Source: Corbicula japonica (Eukaryota > Mollusca > Bivalvia > Venerida > Cyrenidae). Taken from it: DNA of 64,000 bases. Under the pieces are notes generated by a model. That model was not told where the DNA came from. It made no database searches and saw nothing but the letters and a program-made list of their open reading frames with translations. A program made the position numbers and the translations under genes. This document shows, piece after piece, positions 31,351 through 43,394 of the stretch; within the stretch, counting starts at the first letter, position 1, and the number at the start of each line of letters is the position of its first letter. The DNA lies in the NCBI GenBank assembly GCA_038501625.1, contig JAZAYU010000079.1, positions 1,178,001-1,242,000 on the forward strand, in the 5' to 3' direction.

Positions 31351-32114
31351 CGCTACTGTGATAAGAGTTGACACTATTCTTTTAATAACATTTAGCCTCG
31401 CTCCTTCTTTTCTACTCATGTGTTCTCATCTTTAATACAAAGCGAATATTTATCCTAAATAATTTTACAGGATCATATCCACTATTTCTTATCAGGCTAC
31501 TATTATAGCTTTATCAATTCTCAATAAAACCGATCGAACAAAATTTAAGCTTTTATTATCAAATTGGATTTATAAGAGCTTTATACGTTTGCTTTTAATT
31601 AGCAAATGCTTAAATAAACGAGCATGCTAATACACATTTCTCGAACTGCGATATACGATACTGCGTCATCACCTCCCGATAATCCGTCACACTTGCTAAT
31701 GCTTGAATGCGAATGCCACAATGACAGCAGAAAGATGATTTAGCAAAATGATCAATGCATAAAATTCATAGTGTTTGAAAAAGAATATTCGAATACCATA
31801 TACGGTCCGGATATCCGAGGATCCGACTGGATAATCCGGGTATCGGATGGCATCCCTTGTTATTTGCAACTGATTCTGAGTTATCATTATTCCAACATTT
31901 TACAAAACATCAATTTATTTATGCATACTTAATAATGCTGTTAAAATTGTGAAATTCGAGAACCCTAGCTCTCATTTCACAAACTTCACAGTTGTTCATA
32001 TCCAAATACTCCAAAGAATGGTGTGCAAAATAAAAGATTTGTCGAGTTAAATGTGTGCTTGTTCACAACAGTTGTACAATAAACGTACAATATATTTATC
32101 ATGAACAAGACCTG
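31351..32114. other. Intergenic, 3' of the first GPCR gene
   Basis: AT-rich. Probable 3' flank of the - strand receptor gene; no convincing gene. Confidence 0.5.
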
Positions 32115-35100
32115 TCATATCGTGCTCAGCTCGTGAGAGTTCGATCCTGCTAATGTTGACAGCGTATGTTGGTTTTTACACTGTGTTTGTGGAGTGTTGT
32201 ATGGTGTAGCGCTGCTGGTGAGAGATTTATCCGCTGATTCTTCCCGGCGGCAACACTCACTGAACAGTCTCCGGAAACCTTTAGCGTATCGTTTGTTGGT
32301 GAAGTAGTAGATGATCCAGGTAGCTGATGGATGAAGGTGGGCAAACATGGTGATATATACATGAACTTGGTGAGGCCACGTGTCATTACTGTCGGCGACT
32401 ATGATCAAGGCGTACGGTGCCCAACACGTGACAAAAACAGCATAAATGAAGAAAAGCGTCTTGGCCAGGCCGATACTTTTAACGTCTGCCGATCTACCCT
32501 GAGGGTACTGTTCGTTCATGCGCTTTTTGTGGGCCCTTACATAGAGATAAATCTTCGTGTAGCAGATACCGATCGTTAGGGAAGGAATCCATACCAGAGC
32601 TATAGAGAAAACAATTGTGTACGGATAGGTTGCCATACGGTCCCAGATGCACTCTAGACTTTTGTGGTCATATCCGTGATCGCCAATGCCTGCAGCGTTC
32701 AATAGGACCAGAAAACCGCCAACAAAATACACCCCAATACACATACAGATGCAACTGCACTTTGTAAAAATGTATTCGTATTTCGCATGGTAACACACAC
32801 AGAACAATCGGTTCACGCTCATTAGTCCAATTGTCATCAATGACGTCACACAGGAAATGGTGCAAAGGCTGGCGATTGCTTGGCACAAACCAGGTGCTTT
32901 GTCGAAAAAGTCTTTCCCCTCGATCTTTGCTAAAACACAAAATATGAGTTAGATACATAATATTTAAAGTTCGTATAACCTATTCAACGTTCTTCTGGGG
33001 AATCCATACATTAGTGATGCATTTTATATGGTTAGTATGTATGTGAGTAATATTATTTTATTTGTTTATATTTCATTCAATGAATAACTGTAATTGAAAC
33101 TTAACGAGTTAATCTAATTTCGAAATTCGAACAACTCACAGATAATATATGAACTACATGTATGATAAAACTATAAATCTAATTTCGATAATTTATTGAT
33201 AATATAATTCATGAACACGGAAATGTAGAACAAAACGTCGATAATGTGATTAATATATTATTACATTAATTATATTAATATATATTAATATATTTTTATT
33301 GTCATTTTAAAACTTCATTTTAAAAGTTCATGAAAAGAAGAGAAATCAGTCACAAAAACACCAGACTGTACCATTGAATAAAGAATCTAAACTCGCTAAA
33401 GCAAAGTTCTTAGACTACTAAAAAAAGGAAAGAACACGCTGTGTCTGAAATCAGCCGAAAATAGAGTTAATCAGAAGAAAATCATGAGAATAGCATACGA
33501 TCAGACATGTCAAAATAAGCTTCCAAATTTAAATTTAATATTAAAACAATAATTACATTTATGTTAGACACATCTTGGAGTATCCGACTTTTTATTGAAG
33601 CATATTTAGGTAGTTTATATAAACAAACACATTTTAACGGAATAAGGCGAAAAAGGAACTTTAAAATAATCGAGAAATAACTTTAATAAACACAATAGCA
33701 ATAGCAAAAATGTTTCATATCAGCGGAAATACCTGTAAAAATAGAGATGTTTTAAATCTGACACACATTTAGATTTCGCTGCATCCGCATTTTAAAAACA
33801 CTGTCTTTCCATACATTGTCAGTTGCAAAACGTTTTGCCACCGGGGTTTCAATCCGGTTCAAGGGTGGACCAACCCCACACTTTCCCCAAAAGGTTCTCA
33901 TGTGAACAAACAAGTACAATTTCTCTTTGTGAATTAACACTAACCAACCCATCAACGCGAGAAATTTGCTTACAAAAGTACACAGTTTATTAAACATTAG
34001 AAGCTTATGGCATTGTCAAGCAAAACAAAGCTGGTACTCAGTTACCTAACAGAGACAAGAGCACCTGGAGTCAAATCAGCAGGAGCACGATGACAGAGGT
34101 GAGGCTAAGGAAACAGATCAAGCTTCTTCGTTCTTATACGAGATTTCCATAGAAACCTTCATAAATTCCTAAATCCCTGCAGCAATGCAGAAAAGGGTAC
34201 GTAAAGTGAGCAAGAGTAAATCACAAGCAGGTAAATCGTTGTAGTGTATCATGTTGGTATCCTTTCTTTGAATGTACAGACTGTAATATGGTACTTAATG
34301 TACAGATGTTTTTTTTATAAATACCGTGGAAAACCTTTAATTGCCTTTCATTTTCCTAAATATAAAAATCAAATCTTCTGTGGTGTGCATAGAAATTGAG
34401 GATTATTTCTTTAGAAATTCATTAGTTGACTATATTAATCGTTTTCCCTTTTTAAAGTTTGTTGTTATGAACGTAAGCAACATAATGTATTATGATAATG
34501 GAAATGCGCGTTATTGCCCACGCCGCCTAGTCCTGGCTTGAGCGCAACTCAATACTTATACCCGTATTAAACAGTTCAATTTTGATCCGATGTTGTGCAT
34601 ATGGTGATGAACATGATACCTTCAATGCGGTATTTCCAGACAAATACCACTCCATGTTCAGCGGCGTACGGTCCCCAGATAAAAGAATGGGTTTTCCCCA
34701 AACGAGAAAACCGTGAGCGGAACTAAACAGAATAGAATTTTGACAGGGTATCTTAGAATATAAATCCTGCATATCGCAGGAAACGCCAAAGGCAAAATTT
34801 AAAAAGCGGGAAACATATCATTTGGGTTGATTGAACAATATCCAAATCGATATTAGCTGGAATTCGATTTAATATTTTTTTTATCATTGTCGGTTTCATT
34901 TTATTTACAAGTTTGATCAACATAAGAAGTATATTTGAAATGTAAGAAGGTAATTAAAATGTGTTAAGGCAGTAACATCAACTCACCTATAAAGCTCATT
35001 GGGTCAGCAAATGACGTGACATACATGTCGGATATCGCCAGATTTATTATGAAAACCTTCTCGACATTTCTAATGACCTGTCTCGTGCATACAAGGATAA

Positions 35101-35296
35101 GCGTGACGATGTTGCCGAACGTCCCGATCACCGTAGCAACGACGAGAATTATCAGCGTAGGAATTGCGGTTCCAGGACTCGAGGAGATAAACTCGTGCCG
35201 CCCGAACTTCTGATTTGAAGCCAACATTTCGGGAAAGATGTTGGTAGCATTGTCATAATCATAGTTGCCAGTTGTTGTTCCACTTAAAAACTCCAT
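32115..35296 (-). CDS. Class A GPCR, melatonin-receptor/moody-like, paralogue A
   Basis: Two exons: 34987-35296 (ATG at 35296) and 32115-32929, joined by a phase-1 GTGAGT/TTTTAG intron, giving 374 aa. N-terminus with acidic/Tyr residues and an NAT glycosylation site. TM1 has GTFGNIV; TM2 has NLAISDMY with the conserved LAxxD. TM3 starts after GLC and ends SVNRLFCVCYH, where NRL replaces DRY. The ECL2 cysteine is in SLECIWD. TM6 is FVTCWAPYALII with CWxP. TM7 reads HPSATWIIYYF, HP replacing the NP of NPxxY. The NRxxxxC..KY pattern and CWAP resemble melatonin receptors and moody/Tre1-type receptors. Ligand unknown. The C-tail is Ser/Thr-rich. Surface receptor, probably G-protein coupled. Confidence 0.92.
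33775..34195 (-). mobile_element. Penelope-like element 3' tail in GPCR A intron
   Basis: GTTTTGCCACCGGGGTTTC, ACTTTCCCCAAAAGGTTCTC, AGAGCACCTGGAGTCAAATC and ACCTTCATAAATTCCTAAAT in reverse orientation. Non-coding. Confidence 0.7.
34490..34870 (+). repeat. R1, long form, uninterrupted
   Basis: TGCCCACGCCGCCTAGTCCT, ATGCGGTATTTCCAGACAAA, CGCCAAAGGCAAAATTTAAA and TTGATTGAACAATATCCAAA. It serves as the empty-site reference for element P copy 2. Confidence 0.75.
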
Positions 35297-36200
35297 CGAA
35301 AAAAAATGAAAGTGGCACTAAGTTGACTTAAGGTTTTGTTCTTTAAATAATTGCTTTCATTTTAAATGCTAAATAGTTAAATAAAATCAAATACAGGAAA
35401 ATTGTATTATCTATTTTTTGCTTCCTACTAGCATGATGTATGATCATAAACACTTGAAAAAGATCATAAACACTTGAAATTATATAGTCAACAAATATCC
35501 TTCTTCCTGTCCAAAATACACGTGCTCGTTAAAGAGGTCACATTTTATTTGTTTGTCTAAAATATTTGCAGTGCTTGTCAACAGTCGTCACATCTGATCA
35601 TTGATTGGAATGGAAATTATTAAAATGTCTATAAAAGCAATATGCACAAATACGAGTTCATGCTGTTCAATTATCTTTATTTTACACACGTTAAGAAAAA
35701 AATAGAACAGTAAAGAAGAAAGCTAGACCTTAAAATTCCACAAAATTCTCTTGGCCACCAAACACAAAAACTAAACAACGCAAAAAACAAAATATCATTT
35801 TGAAGTCAGCATATAGACAACAATATACTTTTGTCCTTTTAAAGAACTGTCAAGTTTAAAAAAGAAATAAAAAAAATATTACTTTGTCACATATTTACGC
35901 GACTAGAAATTTCAAGGTCAAACTCAAATTTACAAATTTTATATCGTATATTGTATTCATTTGTTAGACAAAAGGACATGGGTATGACTCTTTGTATATT
36001 TTGATTTCCAAGCGCGAATAGCTCTACTTGTTGTTTTTAGTATATTTAATCAATGATAATTACAGATGCTTTAAATATCTTGCAAATGCATCCGTGTGCC
36101 ATGTAATTTGGCCATGAATTCAAGCAGGTGTTTTGTTCTCCAAAGATTTCACACTGTCCGGTGCCCTGAACATTAAAAAAAAATTTTTACGTTCGGCCCA
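35297..36200. other. 5' flank of GPCR A
   Basis: AT-rich; a short direct repeat AGATCATAAACACTTGAAA at about 35441-35479. Promoter elements not recognisable. Confidence 0.5.
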
Positions 36201-36204
36201 TGAT

Positions 36205-36500
36205 CTAAAAAGTGAAATATGCATATCAGGAATGGCCACATACAGTAGACACAGCCCCCGCACTCCCCCCCCCACCCCCACCTCACAACCACAGCTAACA
36301 AGCAGAGGAAAAAAAGAGCATGGGTAATAAAATGATCAGTTTCAAAATAGACACCACAACAATTAACGAGAAAGAGAAACCTAGGGGTTACCGTCTCGGA
36401 ACGGTCAGTGGCAAAACAATGCTACTTTTGGTTTAAACCAGGGGTTCTAGGGTGAAACAACCTCACGCTGCCCTAACTCGTTCTATAAGTTGTCTTAATG
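36205..36500 (-). mobile_element. Penelope-like element 3' tail
   Basis: GTGAAATATGCATATCAGG, a C-rich tract, ACAACAATTAACGAGAAAG and GGTCAGTGGCAAAACAATG in reverse orientation. Confidence 0.7.
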
Positions 36501-36982
36501 AAATAACTCCTATTGTTATACATACATACATGGTCACACATAGTTTTTGACCATATTTTTTGTTGCCGTTCGAACGATTGCACGAAAACCTAGTGACGCC
36601 ATGGAGCATTTTAAAAGCACTTTAATAGATTTTTGTTATATTTTTCTTTTTTTTGTCTATGGCAAAGCATTGGCGAAAGGGGCAATACCTTAAAAGCATT
36701 GAAAACATTCTTCCATGTATTCCGTTTGCCGCGAAGCATGAATTTTGTCATTTGAAATAAAAACAGTCTGAAAGGAGTCTTTCATTTCAGCAAAATGTGT
36801 GTTAGTATGTAGTCAAGACCAGGAGCAGATGATTTTTATGGTATTGAGATAGACATTCATCGATGCAAAATAAGGGAAGTGATATATCATTATATTGAAT
36901 TCCCATTATTAATTCAAAACTAAATTTACTGAATAAGCGACATGTGATACTGCAAACATCGCCTCAATGGTCACAATAAATG

Positions 36983-37190
36983 AATAAAATTATTCACGTT
37001 TTTCATGTTGCGATTGCTGTGTGGATAGTCTATAGTGCGCATAGATATCTGGTCCGGTTTATCCTGTTATGATCATAGTTTCCCGCCTCTCGTTTTTCTC
37101 GTGTTGCCTATATAAAGGCTGCTCGTGTAATAAAATATCACTCGAGGTGTTATATTTGACAGCGTCACTTATTTAGTTTGTGTACAGTTT
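36983..37190 (+). promoter_or_regulatory. 208-bp promoter-like direct repeat, copy 1
   Basis: Matches 41730-41937 with about three substitutions. Contains CCTATATAAAGG (TATA box from 37109) and, 30 bp later, ATCACTCGAGG, which fits an initiator. A GGTCCGGTTTATCC and CCCGCCTCTCG stretch lies upstream. The TATA-initiator spacing supports a core promoter, but an LTR-like repeat is equally possible. Confidence 0.6.
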
Positions 37191-38749
37191 ACTTCACGGA
37201 GGACTACTTGACTCTCGGGCAAAACGTTCATTGGACCGGTGTGTAAAAGAAGGTAAAGCAAATTTAAACCATACTTTTGAGAATTTTGCGTAAAATAAAT
37301 AGAATTAACTGCTTAAATTGAAATGTTTTAAATGACATTGGCAGGGCGTGCTCATGGCGGTGGCAGATTTTGCTTAGCTTTAACTTCGATGGCGACCTAA
37401 TACGAAAAGAATGATGCTTAGTAATTTTATTTTCGAGTTATTGAGTAATTGTTTAGTAGATCCTTTTGTATTATGAATTCTTTATTATTGATTAATGTAA
37501 ATAGTAAGATAATTGATAATGATTGAGTCGCTTACTTGAACGATCCAAGGAAAATGTCTGTACATTAAGCAACTACTTTATAACTAAATTATGTATTTTA
37601 TTTTGAATATTTCAGCCATAGCGTCTTTGGTCAAATGATATTGATGGTATTGACCAATTTTCATAAGCTGGGTGTTTCGCGGTTGCTTTTTAATCAGCTT
37701 CAATATTGCATTGTGTTGGTGAGGATGACGTCTGAGCATGTGTGGTTCTATCAAGCCTGCCATTCTTAGCAGGCTTTGAATGCAAATAGGCCGTGCCTAC
37801 TTTGCGTACACGGCTGTTTGTTATATTTTCATTAAATGTTTTGGTTTTCTATTGAGAAATTTTATAGAAATAAACGCATAATAGTTTACTTTTATTAACG
37901 TTTTTATCAAATAATAATAATATTAAAAAACAATAGTTTATATTTTGTCGACTGAATTAGGTAGTAAAGTGTTGTTGACAAGAACGTATTGGTAACGTCA
38001 TTTTTATTTGTGGTATTGATCATGGTTGATTGAAACTGTGGTTGTTTTGTGATTTTGATCTTACGGAGACATCCTTATGTCTGTCCCTTTTGCTTTTGTC
38101 TCGTGGTCAAAGATGTACAAATCAACTTACACGCTTTTGTTTTAGAACTACTAATCTCAACTGAAAGAACAAGACGTTTCAGACGTTATGAAAACGGAGG
38201 ACAGACAAGTTTGGCACCACGTCCTAAAATCTTTAACATGGCAAGCGGAAAACTAAATGTTTTCCAGAAGTTTTAAAGGAAGTCCTTTCGAGAAGGTGAA
38301 GAATACTCGAAAGGAGCATTTTGAATCATTGGATAAGTACCTTGTTTGTCTTACTGTACACGTCTAATTGCTTATAATTTTAACATAATTTAAGAAACTG
38401 ATAACTTAAAGGAATATCCGGGTTAATTTGGTTTTGATTATAATCGAAAAGTTTTCATGCTTTTTGGACAAAATTATATTGAATAATTTGCTCAGAATTT
38501 TGTTGATTGAATGTAAAATTATTGTAATGGTCGTGGCGTTTTTTGATGTAACATTCTAGAGGGACTGCAAAATGAAAATTTTTAAATAAATTGATTGGCT
38601 TAATGAAGTTGATTGATTGAATTAACTTCATTGAATTGATTGAATTGACTGATTTCATTGAACTGATTGCAATATTTGACTTGATTGAATCGACTTGCTT
38701 TATTGACTTATTTATTTGATTGATTTGATTTGATTGTGGATTCATGCCA

Positions 38750-38930
38750 TTCTGTGGCGTTGACCATGATCGATTGAAAGGTCGTGCCGTTTTGTAGCGT
38801 TGACCAGGATTGATTGAAAAGGTCGTGCTGTTTTGTGGCGTTGACCGTGATTGATTGAAAAGGTCGTGCCGTTTTGTGTCGTTGACCATGATTGATTGAA
38901 AAGGCCGTTGAGTGGCGCTTGACTATGAAT
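38750..38930 (+). repeat. 41-bp minisatellite, first run
   Basis: Units of GTTGACCATGATTGATTGAA followed by AAGGTCGTGCCGTTTTGTGG. The same unit recurs at about 39540-39770, 40345-40405 and 40592-40745. Confidence 0.9.
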
Positions 38931-39539
38931 GATTGAAGAAGGTTGTGCCGTTTTTTGGCGTTGACCTTTCAGAGACAGGCTGTGCTGTTTTGTGACGTTG
39001 GCTATTGTCTCTTATAAATACTGTTACAAAGATTTTACATATTGTGTTTCATTTCAGAAAATAACATGGAAAACGGACAACTAAAGGGTTTTCAGAAGTT
39101 GTTGAATCCGTGATGGTAGTCTACGAGACGGTAAAGAGTATTCGAAAGAGATTTAGCGTCATTGGATAAGAATAAGTACTGTGTCTTTTTATTTTACATA
39201 GTCTCTTATTGCTTATAATTTTGACATTATGTAAGAAACCGAGTATTTTATAGAACAAGTTTGTGCTGTTTTGGGGTTTGATTATGATCACGTTATTCAT
39301 AGACAGGATGATATTAAATATTTTGGTCTGAAATATTGTTGATGGAATGTTGAAAAATTGTAAATATCGTGTCATTTTTTGATTAGTCTAGAGGGACTAC
39401 AAACTGTACATTTTCGAATGGATTGATTGAAGTGATTAACTATTGAATTTATTAACTCGATTGAACTTATTGACTTTTGAATTAATTGTATGGATTTATT
39501 TGATTGAAATGAATTGTTTGATTGATTATGGATTCATAC

Positions 39540-39770
39540 CATTTTGTGGTGTTGACCATGATCGACTGAAAAGGTCGTGCCGTTTTGTGGCGTTGACCAT
39601 GATTGATTGAAAAGGTCGTGCCGTTTTGTGTCGTTGACCGTGATTGATTGAAAAGGTCGTGCCGTTTTTTGGCGTTGACCATGATTGATTGAAAAGGCCG
39701 TTGAGAGGCGCTTGACTATGATTGATTGAACAAGGTTGTGCCGTTTTTTGGCGTTGACCTTTCAGAGACA
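39540..39770 (+). repeat. 41-bp minisatellite, second run
   Basis: Same unit as at 38750; five to six copies, then the variant CTTGACTATGATTGATTG. Confidence 0.9.
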
Positions 39771-40339
39771 GGCTGTGCTGTTTTGTGGCGTTGGCTATTG
39801 TCTCTTTTTAATATTGTTACAAAGATTTTACATATTGTGTTTCTTTTCAGAAAATAACATGGAAAACAGGCAACTAAAGGGTTTTCAGAACTTGTAAAAA
39901 CCGCGATGGTAGTCTACGAGATGGTAGAGTATTCGGAAGAGATTTAGCGTCATTGGATAAGAATAAGTGCTGTGTCTTCTTTATTTTACGTAGTCTCTTA
40001 TCGCTTTTAATTTTAACATAATTTAAGAAACTGAGTATTTAATAGAACAAGTTCGTGCTGGTTTTGTGTTTGATTATAATCGCGTTGTTCATAGACTAGA
40101 TGATATTGAATAATTTGTTCTGAAATATTGTTGATGGAAAGTTTACTAATTGTAAAAGTCGTGTCGTTTTTTATTTAACAGTCTAGAGGGACTGCAAACT
40201 GCACAATTTGGATTGGATTGATTGAAGTGATTACCTTTATTGAATTCATTAACTTGATTGATTTGATTGACTTTGTTGAATTGATTATATGGATTGATTT
40301 GATTGAAATGAATTGTTTGATTGATTATGGATTCATACC

Positions 40340-40745
40340 ATTTTGTGGTGTTGACCATGATCGGTTGAAAAGGTCGTACTGTTTTGTGGCGTTGACCATT
40401 GTGCGGGGGTGATCTATGTAATGATAGGATCGTATAGTGGAATGAACACAAAGTGTTGTGTCAGGTTCGTACCTATATTCAAACTGATCTATCAACAATG
40501 GAAGTTACGTTAACGTCCATACAATACATTAAACCGCGCCATAATAAGAAGCCAGGCGACGTCGTGCGACGTCGCGCCATATTCTCGACAACCATGATTG
40601 ATTGAAAAGGTCGTGCCGTTTTGTGGCATTGACCATGATTGATTGAAAAGGTCGTGCCGTTTTTTGGCGTTGACCATGATTGACTGAAAAGGCCGTTGAG
40701 TGGCGCTTGACTATGATTGATTGAACAAGCATGTGCCGGTTTTTG
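40340..40745 (+). repeat. 41-bp minisatellite, third run, split by an insertion
   Basis: Units at 40345-40405 and 40592-40745. Between them about 185 bp of unrelated sequence (from TGTGCGGGGGTGATC to TATTCTCGACA) is flanked by ACCAT on both sides, an apparent 5 bp target duplication. The insert has a box-B-like GGTTCGTACC and a GACGTCGTGCGACGTC palindrome. Confidence 0.75.
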
Positions 40746-41618
40746 GCGTTGACCTTTCAGAGACAGGCTGTGCTGTTTTGTGGCGTTGGCTATTGTCTCT
40801 TTGTAAAGTTAATACAACGCATTGACATATTGTGTTTTATTTCAGAATAAAGCATGGAAAACCGAAAACTTAAGGTTTTACAGCAGGCGTTAAAACCGTA
40901 ATGGTAGTCGTTACGAGACATTAAAGAAATCGAAAGGGGCATTTGGCATCTCTGGATAAGTACTGTGTTTTCTTATTACTCATATATGTAAGAGTTGCAA
41001 ATGCTTATAATTTTAATATTACTTGTGAAACTGACTATTACTTTATAGAATAAGGGCGTGAGGCGTTTTGGCTTAAGACTGTAATTTACTAGACATGCCG
41101 TGTTGTTCAAAGATAAAATACTATTTGTTGAAAATTTTTGCCGTTTGTGTTATAGATCATAATTGATTGTATACATTGTTTCGTTATGTGGCGTTGGCTT
41201 TTGTAACTTTAACTTTGGTTATTTTGTATGCACTTGCCGATCGTTTTCGGTATAATCGAAAGGAGTTTTGTAGTAGAATTACAGAGATATAAATCGACTT
41301 TGGAAAGTATTTTAGATGTTTATGTCTATAGGGACTGCAAAACATTTTAGCTTTGATAGTTTGGTTGATTGATTAGTTGATTGATTTGATAATTTCATTA
41401 ATTGATCGATTAATAATTTGTTGATAGGTTGATTAATTGGTTGGTCGTTTGTTTGATTAATTGATTTTGGACTGGAACGATAAGCCTTTGCTTTTAAGTC
41501 TGATGGTCATATTTTATAAAAATTTCAGTTAATCGTTGAAAGAGATGCGGGCATATCAACTTTTCATACTCTGTGTAATGTCAAAGCATTCTAGCAACTA
41601 TTCCCTTTGTTTTGCTCG

Positions 41619-41724
41619 ATTGAAATGCTGTCAAATATAAATACCCATATCCTAAATTCTCGGTGTTTGTTGTTGAAAAGGAACATGTAATTAGTGAATA
41701 ATTGATTTACTCACGACTGAAAGT
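41619..41724 (+). repeat. 106-bp direct repeat, copy 1
   Basis: Identical to 42512-42617 as far as I can compare (ATTGAAATGCTGTCAAATAT ... CTCACGACTGAAAGT). The two bracket 787 bp that include promoter-like copy 2. Confidence 0.9.
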
Positions 41725-41729
41725 GAGTA

Positions 41730-41937
41730 AATAAAATTATTCACGTTTTACATGTTGCGATTGCTGTGTGGATAGTCTATAGTGCGCATAGATATCTGGT
41801 CCGGTTTATCCTGTTATGGTCATAGTTTCCCGCCTCTCGTTTTTCTCGTGTTGCCTATATAAAGGCTGCTCGTGTATTAAAATATCACTCGAGGTGTTAT
41901 ATTTGACAGCGTCACTTATTTAGTTTGTGTACAGTTT
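41730..41937 (+). promoter_or_regulatory. 208-bp promoter-like direct repeat, copy 2
   Basis: Same as 36983-37190, TATATAAA at 41856. Downstream sequence differs (CCCGCCCGCCCGCCC), so any transcript from here is different. Confidence 0.55.
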
Positions 41938-42511
41938 CCCGCCCGCCCGCCCTTCGGTGGTTCATCGGTGTGATATATAACGTATTAATATTGGTATTTC
42001 TTTGAGATGCGTATCACGGAAAGGCTGCGGCATAATGCATATAAGCTAGTCGTTTTAAACTGTCAGTTTTATTTTTATTTTTCTCAATTGAATGTTAGTA
42101 TTTTTCAGTTTCTGGAGTAAGCTTCTAGGACGAACCTTGTTGCAACCCACTTGTTTCGATTTGACTTAAACATAGAATACTACCCGATACCCAAACAGGC
42201 AACTGGACCCAAAAAGACAGAGCAAAGAAATACGAACCAAGACAGACTTTAGTGATCATGATACAAAGTGTTTTCAGCTTATACTGACAAATAGTGACAA
42301 TTTCTTATATTCTGTCTCCCGAAGAACAGTGATAGATTAGAGTTAGCTCAGTGACAATATTCTGAACAAACGACTATTGAAAGCTTCAAATGTAAATTAA
42401 CATCACCTGAACAATTTCATGAGCACCAATTGTATTCACACTACGATTCAGTAGACTTTTCATTGCCAAATCAATAACGTTGCAAGCACAAAAATTCGAT
42501 TTTATACTGTA

Positions 42512-42617
42512 ATTGAAATGCTGTCAAATATAAATACCCATATCCTAAATTCTCGGTGTTTGTTGTTGAAAAGGAACATGTAATTAGTGAATAATTGATT
42601 TACTCACGACTGAAAGT
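42512..42617 (+). repeat. 106-bp direct repeat, copy 2
   Basis: Partner of 41619-41724. Perfect identity implies a recent duplication or insertion. Confidence 0.9.
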
Positions 42618-42809
42618 ATCAATATCAAATGCTGAACCGAGGTAAAAACCGTTACTGTTAAATGTTTATCATGATTTGTGGCTGCTTTCAATGTTCCCTT
42701 TTCATCTATTCAAGGTCTTTATTATACAATATAAGGCATTCGTGGGTGTGCGCGCGCGAGTGTGTGGAAGGAAGGCGACCAAGCGACGGAAATAATGCAA
42801 CTGTGATAT

Positions 42810-42895
42810 GAAAATGTGAAATATGCATATCAGAGAAGTCTTCACACACAGTCAAAGAGAAGAGAAGAGAGAAGACAGAGAATTGAGTTATGATA
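42810..42895 (-). mobile_element. Penelope-like element tail remnant
   Basis: GTGAAATATGCATATCAGAG and an AGAGAAGAGAAGAGA purine stretch in reverse orientation. Confidence 0.5.
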
Positions 42896-43394
42896 TGATC
42901 AATTAAAACATAAATAATAAAAAACAAGAACACACCGCAATGCGACTAAACAAGGTTTATACTTAAAATTTTAAGTGAACAATAGGTATATCAGTGACAA
43001 AATACAGTCAACAGTAATGAAACTTGTCCTGATAATTCCTATTTCGATGCCACACAACTATGTTAATTTTCAAAGCTCTGCCTTAGTTGATGAAAAAAGT
43101 GAACTTAAACATAAATACTTAACAAAAAGTTGACGTCCGCCCACCACCGAATGGCTATCGCAGGCGACAAAATAGGTTGTTTGATTTTCTGAAGTATTTA
43201 TTTTATTTAGCCGAAGTTAATATTTTTTTATTAATATAACTTTGTATTTACAAAGGAAGGAAAACGATTATTATTTATTTATATATACAAGAGCTGGTGT
43301 TAAAGAAAGTTATAGTATCATCTTCATATTTAAAACAAAGAGATAAAATAAATTCTCTTTCGCAGCAAAATAAAAACTAATCATCATCAATGAA

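Larger units (their letters stand above)
32930..34986 (-). other. Intron of GPCR A
   Basis: Contains a reverse-orientation Penelope-like tail and an R1 copy (listed separately); the rest is AT-rich. Confidence 0.85.
37191..41560 (+). ncRNA. Candidate tandem-exon noncoding or micropeptide transcription unit
   Basis: Downstream of the TATA repeat, a possible first exon ends at AAAAGAAG/GTAAAGC (about 37252). Four diverged blocks follow, beginning near 38239, 39066, 39857 and 40853. Three of them follow a polypyrimidine-TTTCAG acceptor, and all end around CATTGGATAA or CTCTGGATAA. Each block has a short ATG frame: MASGKLNVFQKF, MENGQLKGFQKLLNP, MENRQLKGFQNL, MENRKLKVLQQALKP. Between blocks lie a small stem-loop, GATTGA-rich stretches, 41 bp minisatellite runs in the earlier units, and an AGAGACA...TGTCTCT hairpin. 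No protein family recognised. Transcription is inference; a decayed satellite-like array is the alternative. Confidence 0.35.

Noticed and set aside
38750..40745. 41-bp repeats as a CRISPR-like array
   Set aside because: No unique spacers; units are contiguous.
36983..41937. Classical LTR retrotransposon
   Set aside because: No TG...CA ends, primer-binding site, gag or pol frame, or target duplication seen. LTR-like remains only an alternative.
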